Positions 18,915 to 26,852 of a stretch of DNA of 64,000 nucleotides are shown here, one piece after another. The notes beneath the pieces were generated by a model. It did no database searches. It was not told where the DNA came from and worked only from the letters and a program-made list of their open reading frames with translations. The stretch's first letter is position 1; every line of letters starts with the position of its first letter. The stretch comes from G965216745 sp965216745 (lineage in GTDB: Bacteria; Pseudomonadota; Alphaproteobacteria; Rickettsiales; Anaplasmataceae). Both the position numbers and the translations under genes were made by a program. The DNA is taken from positions 124,001 to 188,000 of the forward strand of contig OZ244191.1 of assembly GCA_965216745.1 (NCBI GenBank), in the 5' to 3' direction.

Positions 18915-19160
18915 ATGTTGTTTTGCATTATTTCAAGCATGTTTTTAACGTGTTTTTATTTTTTTCGTTCAAGCAAAATACAAGATAAAATCTTGTCATG
19001 TAATATGTTAGGCATACAGTCTATAGGTCTATCAATTCTATGGTCGTGGTCAAAAGATATCTCTTATGGGTTAGATATAGGATTAATTTATGCCTCTATA
19101 AGCTTTTTATCATTGTTAGGTTTTTTTGATTATTTCAACAAAAACAGCAGTAAAAGATAA
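18915..19160 (+). CDS. mrpF: MrpF-like small membrane protein
   Basis: An 81-residue protein with three hydrophobic helices. The middle part, QDKILSCNMLGIQSIGLSIL, followed by a helix ending LDIGLIYASISFLSLLGFFDYF, matches the MrpF layout: a (P/Q)DR(V/I)xALDxLG-like loop, a second helix, then LDxALxLALLxFLGxxAFARY. The family length is about 85-95. It follows mrpD by 21 bp, supporting a shared transcript. Identification is by pattern, hence moderate confidence. Confidence 0.65.
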   Translation: MLFCIISSMFLTCFYFFRSSKIQDKILSCNMLGIQSIGLSILWSWSKDISYGLDIGLIYASISFLSLLGFFDYFNKNSSKR

Positions 19161-19266
19161 AATACAATAACCTTAATTTATCTCAATATCATTGAATAGG
19201 AATTCAATTCATCTTATTGTATCATTTTCTCTTCCAACAAATATTCTCATTTTAGTAAAAACACAA

Positions 19267-19683
19267 ATGTCTATATATTCATTGCTAATGTTTTCAGCTG
19301 TAGTTCAAATCATTTGTTCTTTAGCTTTCAAGGTAGCATTATTTTGCTTATATTTATTTGCATCTAGTATGTTGCTAATACTACTCACTGAAGGAAATGA
19401 AAGTTTTATTTATGCACTAAACCAGCCATTTAAAAGCTTGATGTTTTTATATAATTACTGTAAATGGGTATATAATTCAATTCATGAAATCGAATTATTG
19501 TCATTACTGAAATTAGCCCTTGCTCTAATAAGCCCCAAAATAATCTATAACATATTGAAATTATCTTTGATAGAAGCAATAAAACGTTTAAAGATACTTA
19601 TGGTTTCAGGATTTAAGTCATTTGTAAAATTGTTAAAAAAGATATCAAAAGATATCAAAAACATGTTTAACATGTTATTGTAA
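19267..19683 (+). CDS. Unknown small membrane protein in the Mrp cluster
   Basis: A 138-residue product from ATG 19267; the same frame could begin at TTG 19192. It has an N-terminal hydrophobic helical pair (SLLMFSAVVQIICSLAFKVA...YLFASSMLLILL), a middle amphipathic region, another hydrophobic helix (LLKLALALISPKIIYNIL) and a Lys-rich amphipathic C-terminus ending KKISKDIKNMFNMLL. I do not recognise it. Position directly after mrpD-mrpF suggests a membrane partner, possibly a diverged Mrp subunit, but no MrpB/C/G signature is visible. Confidence 0.5.
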   Translation: MSIYSLLMFSAVVQIICSLAFKVALFCLYLFASSMLLILLTEGNESFIYALNQPFKSLMFLYNYCKWVYNSIHEIELLSLLKLALALISPKIIYNILKLSLIEAIKRLKILMVSGFKSFVKLLKKISKDIKNMFNMLL

Positions 19684-20070
19684 CAGTTAAAAACAAAAAT
19701 AATAAAATTTAAAATAAAAAGCCTGTAGACAATTATTCCACCTTTTAGCATAAAAAATTTACTGAATTATAAACAATAATTTCAAAGCTTCCTCAGAGTT
19801 TCGTGAAAAAATAAATATATCATTTTGCATGTAAGTAATAATAAAAATATAACAATATATTATTACAAAGCTTATATTATTACAAAGCTTTTATATTGAT
19901 TCTAAAAATCGTATTTTAAAGCTTTACTCAAAGTAGCTTAATCGATATAATGTCTTGTTTAAAGACAATTTACTTGCCAACATGGTGTCCAAACTGAATC
20001 AATTCTCAGAAATGTGTTTGATGATCTCAAAAAAACGAAATTTCAATTATAATTTCCTCAGGTCTTAGTT
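19684..20070. other. 387-bp intergenic region with small repeats
   Basis: Very AT-rich with no protein gene. It holds a perfect tandem 17-bp repeat (listed separately), several further AAAGCTT words and a small hairpin, TGTCTT/AAGACA, at 19951-19967. It lies upstream of the methyltransferase gene and probably contains its promoter. No known structured RNA was recognised. Confidence 0.6.
19857..19890. repeat. Perfect 17-bp tandem duplication
   Basis: The unit atattattacaaagctt occurs twice head to tail (19857-19873 and 19874-19890) without mismatch. The word AAAGCTT recurs nearby at about 19783 and 19918. It may be replication slippage or a repeated protein-binding site upstream of the next gene. 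Confidence 0.85.
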
Positions 20071-21057
20071 TTGAAAATTATCTCTCGATTTTGTAATCAT
20101 GTTAATTCAATGCTAAAAAGCTTATTATCTACTTTGCGACAAATCAATAAAGATAAAATCAATAGCTATATATCAAGCGTAGCATATAAAGTTCAAAATT
20201 TATTTCAAACAAATATAGACGTGGGACTGCATCATCTACACGGGAGTAGGTTTAAAGAATCACTTTTTAGATTTAAATTAATACAAAAATTCAAAAAAGA
20301 TTCTGAATTGGTGCTTTATAATATAGCAAGATGCAATTTTTTCTTAGGCAAAAATAAAGAAGCATTGAAATTCTTTGGATCTAGATCTGATCCATTGTGC
20401 AAGTATTATGAACTCAGGGCAAAAAACAATGATTCTCTGATAGAAATACCTATTTCACTAATAAAGGAACATAGGGAATACCTAGCTTCTCAATTTGTAG
20501 ATATGCTTGTGAAAAACAAATATTCCGCACATATAATGATAAAGGACACTGTACTAGCCCACACGCAGAGCAATCCCCAACTAATGTCAATACTAGAACT
20601 TGGATGTGGCACTGGAATAGTAGGCCAATGTCTGAAATCTTGCGGGATAGGAAGCAATATAACAGGAGTTGAAGTTTCATCAAACATGTGTGACATATCA
20701 CGGAATTGTACGTTAAACCAAAAACCTGTATATTCACAAATAGTGAATTACCATCCTTGTGAATTTATAGATACAACGCAAAAAAAGTTTGGACTCATAA
20801 TATTAAATCAGGTTTTAGATTATACTTATCAACCAAAGATTCTTATAGACAAATGTTTTAATAAACTTGTTGAAGGGGGAATACTAATACTAGTAACTCT
20901 AGAAGGTTCAAAAGATATGTCTTTCGTTGAATCTAGAGATTATTACTGTTATTCTACTGATTTTGTACATAAACTTCTAGAAAATAAAAATGTGCTTGAA
21001 TCATATACTTTTAATATTTATTCGAAAACTAGAGGAGTATTGTTCATATGTGGATGA
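20071..21057 (+). CDS. Class I SAM-dependent methyltransferase with TPR-like N-terminus
   Basis: The 328-residue product starts at TTG 20071; ATG 20110 is an alternative. Residues about 45-125 have a helical TPR-like pattern (ALxxF, ILYNIARCNFFLGKNKEALKFF). The C-terminal half is a class I methyltransferase: motif I LELGCGTGIVGQCL, acidic ITGVEVSSNM, and KFGLIILNQVLDY then LVEGGILILVTLEG. The substrate is unknown. TPR-methyltransferase fusions are known in alphaproteobacteria but without an assigned role here. It overlaps the RDD gene by ten bases, so the pair is translationally coupled. Confidence 0.8.
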   Translation: MKIISRFCNHVNSMLKSLLSTLRQINKDKINSYISSVAYKVQNLFQTNIDVGLHHLHGSRFKESLFRFKLIQKFKKDSELVLYNIARCNFFLGKNKEALKFFGSRSDPLCKYYELRAKNNDSLIEIPISLIKEHREYLASQFVDMLVKNKYSAHIMIKDTVLAHTQSNPQLMSILELGCGTGIVGQCLKSCGIGSNITGVEVSSNMCDISRNCTLNQKPVYSQIVNYHPCEFIDTTQKKFGLIILNQVLDYTYQPKILIDKCFNKLVEGGILILVTLEGSKDMSFVESRDYYCYSTDFVHKLLENKNVLESYTFNIYSKTRGVLFICG

Positions 21058-21614
21058 GGAACAAAATAAATTCACTAGGTTTCAGATATGTGTCTGCTTT
21101 ACGTAGATTTTCCGTCACAATGTTAGATTTGGTTATTGCTGCGTTCATTTTACAATTTATCAACTATCTATCTAACTTCATTGTTTCATATGATGATGCA
21201 CCATTTGAAGTTTTACAAAAAATCATGTTAGGGATAGAAGTAAACGAAGAAGAACATCAATTATTCTCTGTTTACGCCACCAAAATAATTTCGTTGCAAG
21301 TTTTTGAGTTATGTTTTTTTTCTTATCTCATATGCTATATGTGGAACAAATTTGGCGCAACACCGGGGAAAATATTCTTTGGCATTATAATTGTAGATCA
21401 AGACACTTTAGAAACACCGAAAAAAATGCAATCATTTAAAAGACTGTTTTCTACTATATTGTCAACTTTGCCTTTAGGGCTTGGAATATTATGGTCTATT
21501 TTTGATAAAAAAAGTCAAACCTTTCACGACAAGATTGCTAACACAATCGTTATATACAAGAAGGATTTAGAATCAATAAAAGAAGCAAAAAAAGTCAATC
21601 TGAGCGCAGAATAG
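21048..21614 (+). CDS. RDD family membrane protein
   Basis: The 188-residue product has the family layout: RRFSVTMLDLVIAAFIL (the R-x-x-x-x-x-L-D variant of the first helix), a central helix, then NKFGATPGKIFFGIIIVD, the conserved GxTxGKxxxGI motif, and a final helix with LSTLPLGLGILWSIFDKKSQTFHDKIANTIVI. The function of RDD proteins is mostly unknown; some are linked to Na+/H+ exchange. It overlaps the upstream methyltransferase by ten bases, and its end overlaps the 3' end of convergent ftsY by 20 bases. Confidence 0.88.
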   Translation: MWMRNKINSLGFRYVSALRRFSVTMLDLVIAAFILQFINYLSNFIVSYDDAPFEVLQKIMLGIEVNEEEHQLFSVYATKIISLQVFELCFFSYLICYMWNKFGATPGKIFFGIIIVDQDTLETPKKMQSFKRLFSTILSTLPLGLGILWSIFDKKSQTFHDKIANTIVIYKKDLESIKEAKKVNLSAE

Positions 21615-22491
21615 CATCAACAAAATCCTGATTTTTAAAACTCCTTAGATCATTTATTTGTTCACCAAAACCTAAAGCATTTATTTTTATATCTGGATAT
21701 TCACGCGCAATTCCTATTATTACACCAGCTTTAGCAGTGCTGTCAATTTTAGTTAATATAATACCAGTAATATTAACAATATCTTTAAAAGATTTTACTT
21801 GATTAATGGCATTTTGACCAGTAGTAGCATCTAACACTAAAACAGTTTCCTGAGGAACATCTTCTCCATGCTTTTTCAAAGTCATAGATATTTTCCTAAG
21901 CTCTTGCATGAAATTAGATTGAGTATGTAATCTACCTGCAGTATCAACTATAACAACATCAGCTGAAACTTCCTTAGCAACCTCCATGCCATTGTAAGCA
22001 ACACTTGCTGGATCAGATCTGTGAGAGCTTGAAACAATTCTACAACCTACTCTTTCAGACCATACACGCAACTGATCTACTGCTGCTGCTCTAAATGTAT
22101 CTGCAGCCACCAATACTACGGATTTATTAATTTTTGAATACTGTGCGGCAAGCTTGCCAACAGTTGTGGTCTTGCCATTTCCATTAACTCCACACATCAA
22201 AATGACATGAGGATTACCAGATAATCGAATTTCTTGAACAACTGGATCTAGTATTGCTAAAATAGTAGAACGAAGAACTGAAATACAAGAATGATAATCA
22301 GAAATCTGTTTTTCTCTCAAAATATCAGTTAAAAATTTAGAAGTACTGAAACCAACATCCGCAGATATAAGAACTTCTTGTATCTGATCGTAATCAACAT
22401 CACCTGATTGAGAAAACAAGCTTTTTAAACCCAAAGATATTTTGCTCTTAGTAGAGCTGAAACCATCCTTTAGCTTCGATAACCAAGACAA
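21595..22491 (-). CDS. ftsY: Signal recognition particle receptor FtsY
   Basis: SRP GTPase receptor that docks ribosome-SRP complexes at the membrane. The 298-residue product has the N domain (about 1-85), then G1 GVNGNGKTTTVGKLA, the I-box ADTFRAAAVDQLRVW, G3 DTAGRLHTQSNFM, G4 TKIDSTAKAG and the closing ALGFGEQINDLRSF. The acidic A domain of E. coli is missing, as in most alphaproteobacteria. It starts at TTG 22491, one base after the secD stop, so both proteins of the export pathway are co-transcribed. Confidence 0.97.
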   Translation of the reverse strand: MSWLSKLKDGFSSTKSKISLGLKSLFSQSGDVDYDQIQEVLISADVGFSTSKFLTDILREKQISDYHSCISVLRSTILAILDPVVQEIRLSGNPHVILMCGVNGNGKTTTVGKLAAQYSKINKSVVLVAADTFRAAAVDQLRVWSERVGCRIVSSSHRSDPASVAYNGMEVAKEVSADVVIVDTAGRLHTQSNFMQELRKISMTLKKHGEDVPQETVLVLDATTGQNAINQVKSFKDIVNITGIILTKIDSTAKAGVIIGIAREYPDIKINALGFGEQINDLRSFKNQDFVDAILRSD

Positions 22492-22492
22492 A

Positions 22493-23983
22493 TTATACCA
22501 AGAATCTTAACATTACATTACGAGTTAATGCTATTGAAGAATATAAAGAAGTCAACACCCCGATCAACAGATTAATAGAAAAACCTTTTATAGGCCCAGA
22601 ACCAATAAAAAAGATTATCAAGCATGCAATAATAGTAGTGAGATTAGAATCTGTAATAGTTGACATCGCATTCCTGAAGCCTGTAATAACTGCTTGCTTA
22701 TTATCACATCCGAAAGCAAGCTCTTCTTTGATGCGCTCAAAAACTAAAACATTAGTATCAACAGACATACCAATAGTGAGCACAACTGCAGCAATGCCTG
22801 GAAAAGTCAACGTTATGCCAAATAAACAAATCAGAGAAAACATCAGGCAGAGATTAAGAGATAAAGCAAAAACGGAAATCAATCCGTAAAGCTTATAAGA
22901 ATATATCATTAGCATTGAAACCAATGCAAAGGCAACAATTGCCGACTTTTTAGCCGCCAAAATAGAATCTCTACCGAGACTTGGACCAACTACTTTCTCT
23001 TCCACAACTTCCAAAGTAGCTGGCAAAGAACCAGACCTTAGCATAACAGCTAAATCATTGGCTGACTCTAATGAAAACTGGCCGCTAATTTCACCATTGC
23101 CATCAAGAATTGGCTCTTTGATCATTGGAGCAGTCAGAACAACACCATCCAAAACAATTGCGAGCAGACTACCTTTGTTTTCCCTTGTTAATTCAGCAAA
23201 TCGTTTTGCACCTTGAGAATTGAATCTGAACCTTATGACAGGTTTTCCATTTTGATTAAAAGCAACCTTAGCATCTGAAAGATGATCACCAACAATTGAA
23301 TCTCTTTTGTTTAAATAAAATTTATTTCCCAATGTATCTTTAGCAGCAAATAAATTCAAAGAATCATTTGTTGAAGAGCTGGAAACCAAGTAAAAAGATA
23401 ATTTAGCAGTCTTTCCGACCATAGACTTCACTTTACTTGCATCATATATTCCAGGAAATTGAACCACTATTTTATCATCTCCCTGAGCATGCACCAAAGA
23501 CTCCTTTGTACCCATTTGATCTATCCTATTGTTTATATTAATGATTGAATCATCCACAATTTTTTTGCGCATTAATGTGATCGTTTGTGAAGAATAAGTA
23601 ACTTCCAATGAATTTTTATCAATTTGCTCAATACAAATTTCATCATCATATCTCTTTAAAGCTTTCATGATCTGGGTAAAATCACCATTTTTAGATTTAA
23701 TCAAAATACGATCACCTTTTCTAAGAATAGAATATTTAAAATAATCAGAAGATGATTTTAACTTGGAGCTATTGACTAATTCATACAATCTATCTCCAAA
23801 ACAGGACTCGAAATCCACTTTGAACATGACTTGAGACCCTCCAGTCAAATCTAAGCCGAGATTAATACTCGAAGCACCATGGAATGGTATAGTAGGGAAA
23901 AACAAAGAAAGCAAAAAAAGTATAGAAAGCAGGTAAGGAATAGTAATAATCCCCAATCTAATATTTGCAAAGGAAAAAAACAT
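22493..23983 (-). CDS. secD: Protein translocase subunit SecD
   Basis: Uses the proton gradient to complete export on the periplasmic side of SecYEG. The 496-residue product has an N-terminal helix, the LGLDLTGGSQVMFKVD domain opening, the periplasmic P1 domain with NNRIDQMGTKESLVHAQGDDKIVVQFPG, and five C-terminal helices with AAVVLTIGMSVDTNVLVFERIKEE. secF is not fused and does not follow; ftsY does, which is unusual. ATG at 23983. Confidence 0.96.
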   Translation of the reverse strand: MFFSFANIRLGIITIPYLLSILFLLSLFFPTIPFHGASSINLGLDLTGGSQVMFKVDFESCFGDRLYELVNSSKLKSSSDYFKYSILRKGDRILIKSKNGDFTQIMKALKRYDDEICIEQIDKNSLEVTYSSQTITLMRKKIVDDSIININNRIDQMGTKESLVHAQGDDKIVVQFPGIYDASKVKSMVGKTAKLSFYLVSSSSTNDSLNLFAAKDTLGNKFYLNKRDSIVGDHLSDAKVAFNQNGKPVIRFRFNSQGAKRFAELTRENKGSLLAIVLDGVVLTAPMIKEPILDGNGEISGQFSLESANDLAVMLRSGSLPATLEVVEEKVVGPSLGRDSILAAKKSAIVAFALVSMLMIYSYKLYGLISVFALSLNLCLMFSLICLFGITLTFPGIAAVVLTIGMSVDTNVLVFERIKEELAFGCDNKQAVITGFRNAMSTITDSNLTTIIACLIIFFIGSGPIKGFSINLLIGVLTSLYSSIALTRNVMLRFLV

Positions 23984-24051
23984 ATAATAAATACAACCAA
24001 CTCAAACAATTTGCACAATCTTATTATATTGGCTATATTATAGAAAATTTC

Positions 24052-26832
24052 ATGAGTTTCAAGATGGACAGTTCTTATCTTTATGCATCAAATGCTATAT
24101 ACCTGGATTACATGTATGAATTATATCTAAAAGGGCAAAAAATAGATAATTGCTGGTATCAAGCATTTCAATTGATTGATAATTCTCATTCAAATGTAGA
24201 TAGACAAAGAATACAACATCATAATTCCAGGCAGGACATCCAAAACAATTCAAAAAAAAACGTAGTCCAAAATAATTCTTTGCTGAATGAAGTGAGCTCT
24301 TTAAAACAACTCGAGATCAATTCAATCAAAGCAGATCTTTTAGTAGATGCTTATAGAAAATATGGCCATATGTCAGCTAATTTGAACCCTATATTCCAAA
24401 ACAATGATAAAAACACACATTTAGAACCATATTCATATAAGATCGATGACCTTGATTGTGAAATAACACATAAACTTGGAAATTCTTTCAATCTTTTGAT
24501 CCAAAATCTTCGAGACTCTTACTGCAAAAATGTGTCTGCCGAATTTATGCATTTAGAATCTCAAGAAGAAAGAAAATGGATAGCAGATAAATTGGAAGAT
24601 AAATATAATTTCGACTTAAATGATGTACACAAAAAAAGAATTCTCAGCGATCTTGTATCAATACAATCTTTCGAGAGATTTCTGCATCGGAAAAAACCAG
24701 GATCCAAGAGATTTTCTATCGAAGGAGCTGAGACATCAGCATTAATATTAGAAGAAATAATTCAATCTGCTTCAAAATCTAATAAGATAAAAGAAATAAC
24801 TTTAGGCATGCCTCATCGAGGTAGACTTTCTGTTATGACTAATATATTAAAAAAACCTTTCTCTGCTGTTTTTGCTGAATTTAGAGGAGAAAACCTACAT
24901 TCAGAACCATCACACTTTGAAGGTGATGTGAAATATCACATGGGATTCGAATCTAATAGAATCACGCAATATGGAGAAGTTTACATTGATCTGAGTTATA
25001 ATCCCTCGCATTTGGAGGCTGTTAATCCTGTTGTAATGGGTAAAACAAGGTCCAAACAAGATGCTTTTAATGGCGACAAAAACAGTGTAATTCCAGTTCT
25101 ATTTCATGGCGACGCCTCTTTTGCTGGACAAGGAGTGGTATACGAGTCAATCCTTCTTTCTGGGCTGAAAGGATATGATGTAGGAGGTGTAATACATGTG
25201 GTCATAAACAATCAAGTTGGATTCACTGCAGATTCATCCGAATCTCGAACAGAAAGGCATTCTAGTTATATTGGCAAATCGTCCAATATACCAATATTAC
25301 TAGTCAATGGTGATGATCCTGATGCAATCGCATTTTGTGCCAACTGTGCTTTTGAATTCAGAAACATCTTTCATAAAGATATTATAATAGAAGTTATTTG
25401 CTACAGAAAATATGGACATAACGAAAGTGACGAACCAAGTTATACGCAACCATCACTTTATGCTAAGATCAAACAGAAAAAAGACGTGGTATCAATCTAT
25501 AGTGATAAACTCATACAAGAAGGATTGATCACTGAAAACGAAATAAAAAACTTAGAAGAAAAAAGCAAACAAAATCTTGAACAAGAATTCCAAGCTTCAG
25601 AAACATATTCAATAGATTCATTTGATGAATTTCAGGGCAAATGGGCTGGTTTCAAACTATTTTCTGATAAAAAAATATACACTGAAATGTCATCTGAATT
25701 CATTCAAAAAGCACAAAAAACATTAACCACAATCCCTGATGATTTCAATATACATCCCAAGCTATCAAAATTATTTCAAAACAAGAAAAACATGTTTGAA
25801 TCCGGGAAAAACTTTGATTGGGGAACAGCAGAAAGCCTTGCTTTTGCCTCTCTACTAGAAGAAGGATATAAAATAAGAATGTCCGGACAAGACTCTGCTA
25901 GAGGAACATTTTCTCACAGACAATCTGTATTGATTGATCAGAAAGAAGACAACAAAAAATATATACCACTCAACTATATCTCCAAAAAGCAAAAATCATT
26001 TGAAGTCATTAATAGCCCTTTATCCGAATATGCAGTAATGGGATTTGAATATGGATATAGCCTGGATGATCCAAATAATTTAGTTTTTTGGGAAGGCCAG
26101 TTTGGTGATTTTGTTAATGGGGCACAGATCATAATAGATCAATTCATAGCCTCCGGGGAATCAAAGTGGATCAAGCCAAACGGAGTTGTTTTGCTCCTGC
26201 CCCATGGCTATGAAGGTCAAGGCTCAGAGCATTCTTCTGGACGCCCAGAAAGATTTCTGCAGCTCTGCGCAGATCAAAATATGTATATAGTAAACTGTTC
26301 AACTCCAGCAAACTATTTTCACGTCCTTCGCCGTCAAATGATATTAGATTACAGAAAACCTTTGATAATATTTACTCCCAAATCCCTGCTTAGACACAAA
26401 CTGGCAGTGTCTTCAATAGATGATTTTAAAGGAGAATTTCTAGAAATAATAAATGACAATAAATCTAAAGCAGAAATAAAATCTGTCAAAAAAGTTGTTT
26501 TATGTACTGGGAAAATATATTTTGATCTACTAGAATCACAAAAACCACACATTTCTATCATTAGAATAGAACAAATATACCCATTTCCACTAAATGAATT
26601 AAAGAAAATTCTTAATAAATATCCTAAAGACGCAAAAATAATCTGGTGCCAAGAAGAACCTAAAAACATGGGTTCATGGTCATATATAGAACCTATTTTG
26701 AATGAATTGTGTGTAAGCTTAGATCTTGAATTTGTATATTCTGGCAGAAATCCAAGCGCTTCACCTGCCTCAGGTTATACACAGACACACAATAAAACAC
26801 AATCTGAGTTGATAAAGAAAACAATGAAATAA
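24052..26832 (+). CDS. sucA: 2-oxoglutarate dehydrogenase E1 component
   Basis: Thiamine-diphosphate enzyme that decarboxylates 2-oxoglutarate and transfers succinyl to the lipoyl group of E2 (SucB, not in this window). The translation has the N-terminal YLYASNAIYLDYMYELYLKG segment, MPHRGRLSVMTN, GDASFAGQGVVYE and VINNQVGFTADS of the ThDP fold, then GHNESDEPSYTQP and the transketolase-like FWEGQFGDFVNGAQ. About 926 residues, the normal size. I start at ATG 24052; a frame open from 23965 would overlap secD, and ATG 24064 is equally possible. Confidence 0.96.
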   Translation: MSFKMDSSYLYASNAIYLDYMYELYLKGQKIDNCWYQAFQLIDNSHSNVDRQRIQHHNSRQDIQNNSKKNVVQNNSLLNEVSSLKQLEINSIKADLLVDAYRKYGHMSANLNPIFQNNDKNTHLEPYSYKIDDLDCEITHKLGNSFNLLIQNLRDSYCKNVSAEFMHLESQEERKWIADKLEDKYNFDLNDVHKKRILSDLVSIQSFERFLHRKKPGSKRFSIEGAETSALILEEIIQSASKSNKIKEITLGMPHRGRLSVMTNILKKPFSAVFAEFRGENLHSEPSHFEGDVKYHMGFESNRITQYGEVYIDLSYNPSHLEAVNPVVMGKTRSKQDAFNGDKNSVIPVLFHGDASFAGQGVVYESILLSGLKGYDVGGVIHVVINNQVGFTADSSESRTERHSSYIGKSSNIPILLVNGDDPDAIAFCANCAFEFRNIFHKDIIIEVICYRKYGHNESDEPSYTQPSLYAKIKQKKDVVSIYSDKLIQEGLITENEIKNLEEKSKQNLEQEFQASETYSIDSFDEFQGKWAGFKLFSDKKIYTEMSSEFIQKAQKTLTTIPDDFNIHPKLSKLFQNKKNMFESGKNFDWGTAESLAFASLLEEGYKIRMSGQDSARGTFSHRQSVLIDQKEDNKKYIPLNYISKKQKSFEVINSPLSEYAVMGFEYGYSLDDPNNLVFWEGQFGDFVNGAQIIIDQFIASGESKWIKPNGVVLLLPHGYEGQGSEHSSGRPERFLQLCADQNMYIVNCSTPANYFHVLRRQMILDYRKPLIIFTPKSLLRHKLAVSSIDDFKGEFLEIINDNKSKAEIKSVKKVVLCTGKIYFDLLESQKPHISIIRIEQIYPFPLNELKKILNKYPKDAKIIWCQEEPKNMGSWSYIEPILNELCVSLDLEFVYSGRNPSASPASGYTQTHNKTQSELIKKTMK

Positions 26833-26852
26833 AACATTACCTCCATACCATA

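Noticed and set aside
19951..19967. Hairpin TGTCTT/AAGACA as a terminator
   Set aside because: The stem is short and AT-rich, and is followed by AT-mixed sequence instead of a T-run. It is more likely chance in this composition.
23965..24051. Upstream start for sucA
   Set aside because: It would overlap divergent secD and add a Lys/Tyr-rich leader absent from E1 enzymes.
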